Below, piece after piece: positions 17,356-25,802 of a DNA stretch of 64,000 nucleotides. This DNA is from Shewanella fodinae (lineage in GTDB: Bacteria > Pseudomonadota > Gammaproteobacteria > Enterobacterales > Shewanellaceae). The stretch is from the NCBI RefSeq assembly GCF_014651955.1, contig NZ_BMXW01000013.1:484-64483 (forward strand), in the 5' to 3' direction. The number at the start of each line of letters is the position of its first letter. Within the stretch, counting starts at the first letter, position 1. The notes beneath the pieces are model-generated. The model did no database searches. It was not told where the DNA came from and was given only the letters and a program-made list of their open reading frames with translations. The position numbers and the translations under genes were made by a program.

Positions 17356-17539
17356 GTTTGCTATCGCTGGCATCTACCTGCCGCCCTTTTTCGTCTATGC
17401 GTGTGTGGCGTTGCCGATTTTCTTAGGCATGCGTTTCCTGCTCGCGCGCGCTGGTGTGTTTCGCTGGGTCTGGCATCCGGGATTGTTCGAGTTTGCGCTT
17501 TCCCTTTGCTTAGTCTCGATATTGGTTCTTTATGTTTAG
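17345..17539 (+). CDS. DUF1656 (AaeX-like) small membrane protein
   Basis: A 64-residue protein with two membrane helices (about residues 10-30 and 44-63). EFAIAGIYLPPFFVY at the start is typical of DUF1656, the AaeX family found in aae-type efflux operons. ATG at 17345 overlaps the stop of the FUSC gene by 11 bp. It is followed 13 bp later by the fusion-protein gene. Its exact role in the pump is unknown. Confidence 0.88.
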   Translation: MLSEFAIAGIYLPPFFVYACVALPIFLGMRFLLARAGVFRWVWHPGLFEFALSLCLVSILVLYV

Positions 17540-17552
17540 GTGTTGATTCATT

Positions 17553-18482
17553 ATGGTTGCTCGCTTTTTGCCATTAAAGTCTGTGGTCCGCGCAGGTGTT
17601 ACATTGATAGTGGTTATTGTCGCTGGCGTTTTATTGAACGCTCTTTGGGATGCATACGTCCTCAGCCCTTGGACGCGCGATGGCCGCGTGAGTGCGCAGA
17701 TTGTGCGGATTGCGCCAGAAGTGTCTGGCACGGTATTGAATGTTTCGGTCTCTGATAATCAGTTAGTCAAAAAGGGCGACGTACTCTACCGTATAGATCC
17801 CGCCCATTTTCAACTATTGTTGGCTCAAGCGGAAGCGCAGTTAGCTGCCGCCAACGCGTCGTTACGCCAAAAAACCGAGGATGCTAGCCGACGCCGTCGC
17901 ATGGAAGGTTTTGTGTCAGCAGAGGATATTCAGCGTGCCACGCAGGACATGTCCATCGCGCAAGCTCAACAACGCAGCGCCCAGGTCGCGGTGGCGATGG
18001 CAAAACTGGATATGGAACATACTGTCTTGCATGCCCCTGTTGATGGATACATTACACGCCTGCGCTTAAATAAAGGGGATTATGCCGTGGCTGGCGAGCC
18101 AAATATTGCGCTGATAGACGCTAATAGTTTCTGGATTACCGGCTATTTTGAAGAAACTAAACTGCATGGTATTCACCCTGGGGCTGCTGCGCAGATCCGA
18201 TTAATGGGGATTGAGCAGATGCTGCCGGGGCGAGTGGTCAGTATCGGACGCGGCATCACTGACGCCAACCAGCAAGTCGATGCCCAAGGATTGCCGAGCG
18301 TGGAGCCTAGCTTTAGTTGGGTGCGTTTGGCGCAGCGAATTCCGGTGCGGATTGCGTTTGAGCAGCTCCCGCAAAACCTAGTGTTGGCAGCGGGCATGAC
18401 CGGCAGTATTGAGGTGGAAACATCCGCCAGTAAATCACCGCCACCAGGACGACTCATCTCATTGCTACATCAATGGATGTAA
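17553..18482 (+). CDS. HlyD-family (AaeA-like) periplasmic adaptor
   Basis: A 309-residue membrane fusion protein: an N-terminal membrane anchor (about residues 10-30), a biotinyl-lipoyl-like half (SGTVLNVSVSDNQLVKKGDVLY), a short alpha-hairpin rich in Ala and Gln, the second lipoyl half (HAPVDGYITRL), and a beta-barrel. It would link the FUSC pump to an outer-membrane channel. The operon order here is pump, AaeX-like, adaptor, whereas E. coli is aaeX-aaeA-aaeB. No outer-membrane factor is encoded nearby. Confidence 0.92.
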   Translation: MVARFLPLKSVVRAGVTLIVVIVAGVLLNALWDAYVLSPWTRDGRVSAQIVRIAPEVSGTVLNVSVSDNQLVKKGDVLYRIDPAHFQLLLAQAEAQLAAANASLRQKTEDASRRRRMEGFVSAEDIQRATQDMSIAQAQQRSAQVAVAMAKLDMEHTVLHAPVDGYITRLRLNKGDYAVAGEPNIALIDANSFWITGYFEETKLHGIHPGAAAQIRLMGIEQMLPGRVVSIGRGITDANQQVDAQGLPSVEPSFSWVRLAQRIPVRIAFEQLPQNLVLAAGMTGSIEVETSASKSPPPGRLISLLHQWM

Positions 18483-18805
18483 AGGGGCGCTCAGGCATTA
18501 GCGCTTTCGTCCATTATCCCAGTAGTGCTCTTTGGGTGGAGACACGGGAGCTTGGCGTTGCTGCGCTGGTTTGTCTCAGATCCCTAAGCCAAATTCTGTA
18601 GCAACTTGAGCTGACTGCCATTGTTGATTTGTTGACCTTTCAATGTGGTTTTAACAGGAAAGGCCTACAGGCCTTAAGAGCCACTATACTGGTCGCGGCA
18701 GAACATAAGCCCATGTCTGTATATGTGTTCATCCAAGACCATAGATGTCGGGGGATGTGGCATGAAGGTTTATGCCAAAATAAACTTATACAAAATTTGA
18801 ATTCC
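18483..18805. other. Gene-free stretch before the ybgA-merR-phrB operon
   Basis: About 320 bp. A weak hairpin (GCGCT / AGCGC followed by TTT, about 18486-18509) may end the efflux operon. The rest shows no gene. The right end carries TTATAC/GTATAA words that belong to the likely operator region. Confidence 0.45.
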
Positions 18806-18843
18806 GTATAACTTTGTGCCTTACTTGCACGATAAAGTTATAC
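18806..18843. promoter_or_regulatory. Long inverted repeat, candidate MerR operator
   Basis: GTATAACTTT-GTGC (18806-18819) pairs with GCAC-GAT-AAAGTTATAC (18827-18843): 14 paired bases with a 3-nt bulge and a 7-nt loop. It ends 13 bp before the first gene. Another TTATAC word lies at 18786-18791. It may bind the operon's own MerR protein or fold in the mRNA leader. Confidence 0.5.
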
Positions 18844-18856
18844 AGGAGTTTGGGCG

Positions 18857-19813
18857 ATGTATAAATTTGACGTTCAACATATACGGCTGGGTATCAGTGC
18901 TTGCCTGTTAGGGGAAAAAGTACGTTTTGATGGCGGTCATAAACGTTCGGTATATTGTAGTAATGAGTTAGCGCGCTATTTTCAGTTTGTACCGGTGTGC
19001 CCTGAGATGGCGATTGGCCTAGGTGCACCTAGACCGAGCATCCGACAGGTACAATTTGCCGAGCAGATCCGCATTCAGAATGTGAAGGGTGAACTGGATG
19101 TTACGGATGAACTGCAGCGTTATTGCCAACAAAAGGTCGCAATGCTGGATTTTTTGAGTGGTTACATCCTGTGTGCCAAATCGCCTACCTGTGGGATGGA
19201 ACGGGTGACGGTTTACCAAGCGGGAACAAATAATGGCAGTAAATCTGGTGTCGGTGTACTGGCTGCTGCCTTACAGCAACAGTGGCCACAATTGCCGATA
19301 GAGGAAGAAGGGCGATTAAACGATCTGCATATCCGGGAAAATTTCTTCACCCGGGTTTATGCTTATCATGACTGGCAAATGCTGCAGCAGTCAGGTGTTA
19401 GTCGCCATAAACTCACCGACTTCCATGCACGTTATAAATACCTGCTGTTGGCTCATTGCCCCAAGTTGTATCGTGAGCTTGGTCCTTTGCTGGCGGATGC
19501 CAGCTTGCCAGAGTCAGCGGTGGCCGAACGTTATTTCGTCACCTTTATGGCGGCGTTAAGGCATCAAGCCAGTCGTAATAATCACACCAGTGCGTTGCAG
19601 CATATTCAGGGTTACTTCAAGAAATCCCTCAGTAAACAGCAGAAAGCTGAACTAAGCCAAGCAATTATGGATTACCGTAACGGTCTGAAACCACTGCTGG
19701 TACCGTTAACCCTGATTAACCATTACTTGCAAGAGTTCCCCAGCCCCTATATCTCGCGGCAGGTTTATCTCAATCCCCATCCTCAGGAGCTAAAGTTACG
19801 CTATGCCTACTGA
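18857..19813 (+). CDS. YbgA family protein (DUF523 + DUF1722)
   Basis: A 318-residue two-domain protein. Residues about 8-150 are DUF523, with conserved cysteines in SACLLG, CPEMAIGLG and SPTCGMERV that suggest a metal or iron-sulfur site. Residues about 185-305 are DUF1722 (YbgA), with the HKLTDFHARYKYLLLAH signature. YbgA-type genes often sit beside DNA photolyase (ybgA-phrB in E. coli), as here. Roles in DNA repair or thiouracil metabolism have been suggested for relatives, but I cannot support one. AGGAG precedes the ATG. It overlaps the MerR gene by 11 bp. Confidence 0.93.
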   Translation: MYKFDVQHIRLGISACLLGEKVRFDGGHKRSVYCSNELARYFQFVPVCPEMAIGLGAPRPSIRQVQFAEQIRIQNVKGELDVTDELQRYCQQKVAMLDFLSGYILCAKSPTCGMERVTVYQAGTNNGSKSGVGVLAAALQQQWPQLPIEEEGRLNDLHIRENFFTRVYAYHDWQMLQQSGVSRHKLTDFHARYKYLLLAHCPKLYRELGPLLADASLPESAVAERYFVTFMAALRHQASRNNHTSALQHIQGYFKKSLSKQQKAELSQAIMDYRNGLKPLLVPLTLINHYLQEFPSPYISRQVYLNPHPQELKLRYAY

Positions 19814-20681
19814 TGCATCCGCTTTTCTTTCTATTGGCGAAGTGGCCAAACGCACGGGGGTAAATCCGATTACTCTGCGCGCCTGGCAACGGCGTTTTGG
19901 ACTGGTGATCCCTGCTAGAACCCCCAAAGGACACCGGTTATACACTGAAGCGCAAGTACAGCAGATAGCTGAGATCCTCAGTTGGTTGGAACGGGGGGTC
20001 GCCATCAGCAAGGTGAAGCCTCTGCTGGAAGGGCGAGCCGAGTCTGATGTCGTAACGGACGATGATTGGTCACAATTGCTACAAGGATTGACTCAAGCAA
20101 CTTTGCAACTGCAGGCAGTGGCATTACAGCAACGCCTTGATGAAGCTAGTAGCCTGTATCCGCTACCTGTGCTGAGGCGTTATCTCGGACGATGGTTGTC
20201 ACTCTTGAGTCAGCAGTTTGCCGCACGTATTGACGGGCAACTGCTGATATCTTGGTTGCAGCATCAGTTACAACAGTGGTTAGCTTGGCGCACCGCCAAG
20301 CTGTTAACACAGAAACCAGCGAGTGTGTTGTTGTGTCGCTTGGGGCCTCAGCCGCAGTGGAGTGAGTGGTTGCTCACCTTGTCGCTGGTGCTAAGCGGAT
20401 ACTACCCACAGGCGCTGGGTGAAGTTGCAGATGCGGATGAGTTGTTGTTGCTGGGTGAGCGGCCGCGATTCTGTGCCGTAGTGCTGTTGCCTGCCGCCTA
20501 CAGTAATAGCAAAACCGTGTTACAACTTGAGCAGTTAGCGCAAAAATTATCACAACCTTTGCTACTCGGGGGCGAGTTTGCTCCTTTGTTGTTAGAGCAT
20601 TCCAACGCTTTTTATCTGCTGCAAGCCGATGATGATGTGGGTGCCGTGATCAAACAACTTACCGGAGCTGAAAATGCATAA
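19803..20681 (+). CDS. MerR-family regulator with degenerate C-terminal sensor
   Basis: A 292-residue protein with an N-terminal MerR winged helix (about residues 9-77; LSIGEVAKRTGVNPITLRAWQRRFG) of the MlrA/CarH/LitR branch. The C-terminal 200 residues have the layout of a helical plus Rossmann B12-binding unit, but I do not see the B12-ligand motif (DxHxxG). Light or cobalamin sensing is therefore doubtful. Position between ybgA and phrB, overlapping both, makes it the likely regulator of the photolyase operon. Leu and Gln are unusually frequent in the C-terminal half. Confidence 0.9.
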   Translation: MPTDASAFLSIGEVAKRTGVNPITLRAWQRRFGLVIPARTPKGHRLYTEAQVQQIAEILSWLERGVAISKVKPLLEGRAESDVVTDDDWSQLLQGLTQATLQLQAVALQQRLDEASSLYPLPVLRRYLGRWLSLLSQQFAARIDGQLLISWLQHQLQQWLAWRTAKLLTQKPASVLLCRLGPQPQWSEWLLTLSLVLSGYYPQALGEVADADELLLLGERPRFCAVVLLPAAYSNSKTVLQLEQLAQKLSQPLLLGGEFAPLLLEHSNAFYLLQADDDVGAVIKQLTGAENA

Positions 20682-22131
20682 CCCCCAGCCAGACCCAACG
20701 GTTTTTATCTGGTTTCGAAACGATTTGCGCCTGGCAGACAACCAAGCATTAACAGCTGCCTGTGAGCATGCTCGTGCCGTCAATGCTAAGGTCAAAGCGG
20801 TATATCTGGTGACCCCGGAGCAATGGCGCTTGCATGATGTAGGGGCAAGACAATTGGATTTTATTCGGCGTCATCTCCACGAGCTGGCCCGCGCTTTAGC
20901 ACGCCTAGGGGTGGAGTTTGAACTCTGGCAGTGTGCTCGCTATCGTGATATTGCCTCGTTGTGGCAGCAGCAACTGTTACAGCAGCATGGTATAGCGATT
21001 TACGCGGGGCGGGAGCCGGAATTTAATGAAATCTGCCGTGATCAACAGCTGTTGGACGTGGGCGTGCCGTTACGCTTGACTGACGAGCACTGTTTGTTAC
21101 CCCCCTTGAGTGTGTTGAACCAAAGCGGTGATATGTACCGCGTATTCACGCCTTTTTCTCGGCGCTGGCGTGAACAGGCGAGGTGTTTTGCGATTGTGCC
21201 ATTACCCGCACCAACACCTATTGCCACGGCATTAGATAATGTTCAGCTTGAAACAACACAGGCTAGGATAGAGCAGCTATTTCAACCACTAATCAATGAT
21301 GTCGACACAAGTTCTTGGCCTGCTGGCGAAGGCGAAGCTCAGAGGCGTTTGCAGCAGTTTATCGATAATGGTGTGAGTGACTACCAACAACTGCGGGACT
21401 TTCCTGCTGTAGCAGCGACCAGCAGCCTGTCACCTTATCTGACGTTAGGTGTTATCAGTCCCAGACAGTGTTTCGCGGCGTTGTTGGCACGCTTTCCTGA
21501 AGTGCTTAATGACGATACCAGCCCTGGCCGTAGCTGGTTGACGGAACTAATATGGCGCGAATTTTATCGGCATTTGCTGGTGGCATTTCCACACCTGAGC
21601 AAAGGTGCCAACTTCAACCCACTCGCCGATAACGTGATTTGGCGTAACCATCCCCAGGAGTTTGCCGCATGGTGCGCCGGTAAAACGGGCTACCCTATTG
21701 TTGATGCCGCCATGCGCCAACTGAACAGTAGCGGCTGGATGCATAATCGGTTGCGGATGATCGTGGCCAGTTTTCTCAGTAAGCATCTGTTGGTGGATTG
21801 GCGCTGGGGGGAACAATATTTTCGTCAGCAACTGCTGGACGGCGATTTGGCGGCCAATAATGGTGGGTGGCAATGGTCGGCTGGCACCGGCTGCGATGCC
21901 CAGCCCTGGTTTCGTATTTTTAATCCTATCAGCCAGAGCGAAAAGTTTGATGCCGATGGCCGTTTCATCCGCCATTGGCTCCCGGAATTGGCCTCAACCC
22001 CTTTAGCGGAACTGCATCGGCCTAATCCCGCTAGAAACCTTTTTAACAGCGATTATCCAGCACCGATAGTGGATCATCAGGCCGCTAGAGAGCGCGCATT
22101 AAAGGTGTTGGCTGTATTAAAAAAAGCCTGA
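20674..22131 (+). CDS. phrB: Deoxyribodipyrimidine photolyase
   Basis: A 485-residue class I CPD photolyase, which uses FAD and blue light to split cyclobutane pyrimidine dimers. The N-terminal antenna domain begins FIWFRNDLRLADNQAL. The FAD-binding domain shows SSLSPYLTLGVISPRQC, WREFYRHLL, MHNRLRMIVASFLSK, DWRWGEQYF, and DGDLAANNGGWQW with the GTGCDAQPWFRIFNP segment, all as in E. coli PhrB. The start overlaps the merR stop by 8 bp, so it is translationally coupled. Confidence 0.97.
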   Translation: MHNPQPDPTVFIWFRNDLRLADNQALTAACEHARAVNAKVKAVYLVTPEQWRLHDVGARQLDFIRRHLHELARALARLGVEFELWQCARYRDIASLWQQQLLQQHGIAIYAGREPEFNEICRDQQLLDVGVPLRLTDEHCLLPPLSVLNQSGDMYRVFTPFSRRWREQARCFAIVPLPAPTPIATALDNVQLETTQARIEQLFQPLINDVDTSSWPAGEGEAQRRLQQFIDNGVSDYQQLRDFPAVAATSSLSPYLTLGVISPRQCFAALLARFPEVLNDDTSPGRSWLTELIWREFYRHLLVAFPHLSKGANFNPLADNVIWRNHPQEFAAWCAGKTGYPIVDAAMRQLNSSGWMHNRLRMIVASFLSKHLLVDWRWGEQYFRQQLLDGDLAANNGGWQWSAGTGCDAQPWFRIFNPISQSEKFDADGRFIRHWLPELASTPLAELHRPNPARNLFNSDYPAPIVDHQAARERALKVLAVLKKA

Positions 22132-22139
22132 ATAACAAC

Positions 22140-22162
22140 GCGGCCACATCAAACGTGGCCGC
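22140..22162. terminator. Hairpin between phrB and the DUF3634 gene
   Basis: GCGGCCAC / GTGGCCGC with a 7-nt loop between convergent stops. The T tract is weak on both sides, so it is a probable but not classical terminator. Confidence 0.6.
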
Positions 22163-22185
22163 AGGTTTAGCTGCTTGAATTGACG

Positions 22186-22512
22186 TTATTGCGCATTCTG
22201 GGTGTAATACTGCTGTGGAAACAACGACTGTAAATGCTGGATATGCTGATCGCCGGCGTTAGCAGATACGTGCAATTGCACTTTATTGCTCACCTGTTCT
22301 GCGCGGATGATGCAGGTCAGCTTGGCTGATTTCGCCAGATTGCGGCATTCTCGAGCAAATTTCTCTGGGATTTTGCCATAATGAGACACCAGTCGTCCTT
22401 GTTTGAATTTCATTTCGAACAGGGTACGAGAACCCCGGCGCCCAGCAAATACCAGCTTGTAGATAATGAACAGGGCGATGGCGATAAATAGAATCTTCAG
22501 CGCATAAGCCAT
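22186..22512 (-). CDS. DUF3634 family membrane-anchored protein
   Basis: A 108-residue protein with one N-terminal helix (about residues 4-24) followed by a basic soluble domain (FEMKFKQGRLVSHYGKIP, FARECRNLAK). This pattern matches DUF3634, a short family in Vibrio and Shewanella. Function is unknown. It is a single gene converging on phrB and divergent from gabD. The family name is from memory of the pattern. Confidence 0.82.
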   Translation of the reverse strand: MAYALKILFIAIALFIIYKLVFAGRRGSRTLFEMKFKQGRLVSHYGKIPEKFARECRNLAKSAKLTCIIRAEQVSNKVQLHVSANAGDQHIQHLQSLFPQQYYTQNAQ

Positions 22513-22744
22513 GACTGGACTCCTTGCATGCAGTTAGTCGGAATACCCGAAGAATATAGCGACAGAAAACCCCAGTTACTGCTGCTCACGTCACATCCGC
22601 ATAACATGTTCCTTGCCCCGGTTACCTTGGGCTGGCGCCACACTTTATGTTAACGTGCCACTATCTCAGGTAAGACGATGCAAAGCTGTTGGTGTCTATC
22701 TAGGGCAGGTTAAGCGGCGTATCGTCAATGGGCGAGGAGTTAAT

Positions 22745-24187
22745 ATGAAACTGCAATATCCACAACTGCTGAAGCAGCAGTCCTACGTTGATGGACACTG
22801 GTGCGACGCCGACAACGGCAAACAACAAGCCGTTGTTAATCCCGCTAATGGGGAACTGTTAGCTCATGTCCCCATGTTAGGTGCCGCAGAGACTCAACGT
22901 GCTATTGATGCGGCTCAAGCTGCCTTAGCCAAGTGGCAGGCGCTGACAGCTAAAGCGCGTGCCACTATTTTACACCGCTGGTTTGCATTGATTACTCAGC
23001 ATACTGAGGATCTGGCATTACTGATGACCAGTGAGCAAGGGAAGCCCTTGGCTGAGGCTCGTGGAGAAGTGGCTTACGCCGCTTCGTTTATTGAGTGGTT
23101 TGCAGAGGAGGCCAAGCGGGTTTACGGCGACACCATTCCTGGTCATCAAACGGATAAACGGCTGTTAGTCTTAAAGCAGCCAGTAGGAGTCACCGCGGCA
23201 ATTACACCGTGGAATTTCCCGGCGGCAATGATTACTCGTAAAGTGGCTCCGGCTTTGGCTGCTGGTTGCTGCATGATCTTAAAACCCGCGCTACAAACAC
23301 CGTTAACGGCGTTGGCTCTGGCACAACTGGCAGAAGAAGCGGGTGTGCCCGCAGGCGTCTTCAGCGTAGTCACTGGAGATGCGCAGAGTATTGGCAAGGT
23401 GTTATGTGACAGTCCGGTCGTCCGCAAGCTGTCATTTACCGGTTCTACTGCTGTGGGTAAGCAACTGATGGCACAGTGTGCGCCTACCATGAAAAAACTT
23501 TCGCTGGAACTCGGGGGAAATGCTCCCTTTATTGTGTTTGATGATGCGGATCTGGATGCTGCAGTAGAGGGCGCGGTGATTGCCAAATATCGCAATGCTG
23601 GTCAAACCTGCGTGTGTGCCAACCGCATTTATGTTCACGAGAAAGTTTATGAGGCGTTTGCTGAAAAACTTGCTGCTAAAGTGATGGCGCTGAAGGTTGG
23701 TGCAGGCGTTGATGAAGGTGTGGTGATAGGCCCACTGATTGACGCCAAAGCCTTAGAAAAAGTACAGACACACCTGCATGATGCGCTGGATAAAGGTGCC
23801 AAACTGTTATGTGGCGGGCAGCCGTTAGTCGGAAACTTCATGACACCGGCGGTACTGACAGACGTTACCAGCCAGATGAAAGTTGCTCATGAGGAAACCT
23901 TCGGCCCAATAGCACCACTATTTCGTTTTCATGATGAAGCCGAAGTTATCGCTATGGCCAATGATACCGAATTTGGATTGGCGGCTTATTTTTACGCTAA
24001 CAACCTGTCACGAGTTTGGCGGGTGGCTGAGGCGCTGGAATACGGGATGGTAGGTATTAACACTGGACTGATTTCCAACGAGGTGGCACCGTTTGGCGGT
24101 ATCAAAGCCTCTGGGTTGGGGCGGGAAGGCTCTAAATATGGCATTGATGAATACCTAGAGATGAAATACCTGTGCATGTCGGTGTAA
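22745..24187 (+). CDS. gabD: NAD(P)-dependent succinate-semialdehyde dehydrogenase
   Basis: A 480-residue aldehyde dehydrogenase of the GabD type, which oxidises succinate semialdehyde to succinate in GABA breakdown. Visible are ITPWNFPAAMITRK, the catalytic glutamate in LELGGNAPFIV, the catalytic cysteine in NAGQTCVCANRIYV, and the C-terminal GIKASGLGREGSKYGIDEYLE block. The ATG at 22745 follows GAGGAG; the frame is open from 22613 without conserved sequence. No gabT or permease is adjacent, so it may also act on other semialdehydes. Confidence 0.95.
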   Translation: MKLQYPQLLKQQSYVDGHWCDADNGKQQAVVNPANGELLAHVPMLGAAETQRAIDAAQAALAKWQALTAKARATILHRWFALITQHTEDLALLMTSEQGKPLAEARGEVAYAASFIEWFAEEAKRVYGDTIPGHQTDKRLLVLKQPVGVTAAITPWNFPAAMITRKVAPALAAGCCMILKPALQTPLTALALAQLAEEAGVPAGVFSVVTGDAQSIGKVLCDSPVVRKLSFTGSTAVGKQLMAQCAPTMKKLSLELGGNAPFIVFDDADLDAAVEGAVIAKYRNAGQTCVCANRIYVHEKVYEAFAEKLAAKVMALKVGAGVDEGVVIGPLIDAKALEKVQTHLHDALDKGAKLLCGGQPLVGNFMTPAVLTDVTSQMKVAHEETFGPIAPLFRFHDEAEVIAMANDTEFGLAAYFYANNLSRVWRVAEALEYGMVGINTGLISNEVAPFGGIKASGLGREGSKYGIDEYLEMKYLCMSV

Positions 24188-24203
24188 TGCCTAAGATGAC
24201 TAT

Positions 24204-24231
24204 AAAAAAGGGAGCATTGCTCCCTTTTTTT
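24204..24231. terminator. Bidirectional terminator between gabD and the chemoreceptor
   Basis: AAAAAGGGAGC / GCTCCCTTTTT with a 3-nt loop and A/T tails on both sides. Confidence 0.88.
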
Positions 24232-24246
24232 GCATAAGACTCAATA

Positions 24247-25566
24247 TTAACGGCGGTTGTCTGTCGTCAGCGCCGATACCGTATCCGCGACATTGCGAGA
24301 ACCTTGTAAAATCCCTTGCATGACATCTTCTACTAAGACTAATTGTTCCTTTCCTTGCTGAGTTGCGGTGGCAACCGAAGAGATACCTTTAGTGGCTTCA
24401 TCGGTATAGAGGCCATTTTGTTTTACTACTTCAGAGATCTCTTTAGTGGACGTGCTGGTGCGTGCCGCCAATTGCCTCACTTCATCTGCCACAACGGCAA
24501 AGCCTCGCCCTTGTTCACCGGCGCGAGCCGCTTCAATGGCGGCGTTGAGTGCCAGCAAGTTAGTCTGATCGGCGATACCACTGATGGTGGACACTATGGC
24601 TTCAATATTGCGGGACTGCTCGTTCAGCTTTTCAATCGCTTTAGTGGCTTTCTGTACCTGTTCAAAATTGGCATTGGAGGTGCGAGTGACTGTTTCTAGC
24701 AGACCTGACGCCTGTTGCACTTTATCTGTGGTGCTGATGGCGGAATCCAGGGCAATACTAGCAGCCTCGCGGATAGCTTCGGATTTCTTAACGCGTTCGG
24801 TAATATTGCTGGCAAATTTAATCACTTTGTAGATCTTCCCTGACGCATCCCGCACCGGGTTGTATGACGCCTCCAACCAGACCACATTCCCGTATTTATC
24901 CAGGCGTTTAAATAATCCAGACTTATACTGGCCTTTAGCTAGATCTTGCCAGAAGCTCGGATTTTCACGATAAAACTCGTCTTCACAGAATATCCGATGA
25001 TGCTTGCCTTCAATTTCCTTGGCATTGTAATTCATCGCTTCAAGGAAATTTTTGTTGGCATGCAGAATTTGTCCCTGAGGGTCAAATTCAATAATTGCTT
25101 GGGATTTTTCCAGCGCATCTGACACTGCCCGCTGGCTGAGATTATGGTCATGATCAGCGGTAACATCTTCGGCAACTTTCATCACCGTAGTCAGTTGGTC
25201 ATTTTCAAAAATAGGGAAATAGGTGCATTGCAACCATAGCTGTTTTCCGGCAGCACTGCGGCGAGGTACTACGCCTCGGAATACTTTTCCCTGACGCAAT
25301 CGTTCCCAAAACGCGCCATAGTCACGGGAGGTTACATAGTCAGGAAAACATAAGTCTTTATGTTTCATATGTAGCAGCTTGTCGATGTCATAACCGCTGA
25401 CATCGGCAAACAATGCGTTTGCTTCGATAATCGTGCCATCCGGGGCAAAACTGATACAGGCCATATGCTTTTTTATGGAATTAAGCACAGCGAGCAGTTT
25501 TTGATGTTCATGCTGGAGTTTTACTAGTGTGTTGTCTGGTGATTTCTTAAATGGATTAAAGGACAT
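24247..25566 (-). CDS. Soluble PAS-PAS methyl-accepting chemotaxis protein
   Basis: A 439-residue cytoplasmic chemoreceptor. A short N-terminal coil leads to two PAS domains (about residues 30-140 and 150-265; the second ends near [12 protein letters not shown]), then a signalling region with the hairpin tip [30 protein letters not shown]. There is no membrane segment. The layout matches P. aeruginosa BdlA, which responds to redox or nutrient cues in biofilm dispersal; PAS domains could hold flavin or heme. The cytoplasmic coiled coil is short. Start taken at 25566 (MSFNPFKK); ATG at 25575 is an alternative. Confidence 0.92.
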   Translation of the reverse strand: MSFNPFKKSPDNTLVKLQHEHQKLLAVLNSIKKHMACISFAPDGTIIEANALFADVSGYDIDKLLHMKHKDLCFPDYVTSRDYGAFWERLRQGKVFRGVVPRRSAAGKQLWLQCTYFPIFENDQLTTVMKVAEDVTADHDHNLSQRAVSDALEKSQAIIEFDPQGQILHANKNFLEAMNYNAKEIEGKHHRIFCEDEFYRENPSFWQDLAKGQYKSGLFKRLDKYGNVVWLEASYNPVRDASGKIYKVIKFASNITERVKKSEAIREAASIALDSAISTTDKVQQASGLLETVTRTSNANFEQVQKATKAIEKLNEQSRNIEAIVSTISGIADQTNLLALNAAIEAARAGEQGRGFAVVADEVRQLAARTSTSTKEISEVVKQNGLYTDEATKGISSVATATQQGKEQLVLVEDVMQGILQGSRNVADTVSALTTDNRR

Positions 25567-25772
25567 CGGCAACATTCCGGGTGGTGGATGATAAGGGGCT
25601 AGGCCTGCCCTAATTTACCGTTGCCAGCGAGATAACAGTATGGCAGTTACCTGACTGTCTGCAACGGTATACGGCATTAAGGCTGTCGCAGGCGTCCGTG
25701 CAGCTATTGTGTCATTTTTGGTGATACAAAAATCACGACCAGATCATTGTAGCAGCATTTTTCAAAAGCAAT

Positions 25773-25796
25773 AAAAAAGCCACCATGAGGTGGCTT
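25773..25796 (-). terminator. Terminator of pepD
   Basis: AAGCCACC / GGTGGCTT with a 4-nt loop, followed on the minus strand by TTTTTTAT, just after the pepD stop. Confidence 0.88.
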
Positions 25797-25802
25797 AATT
25801 TT

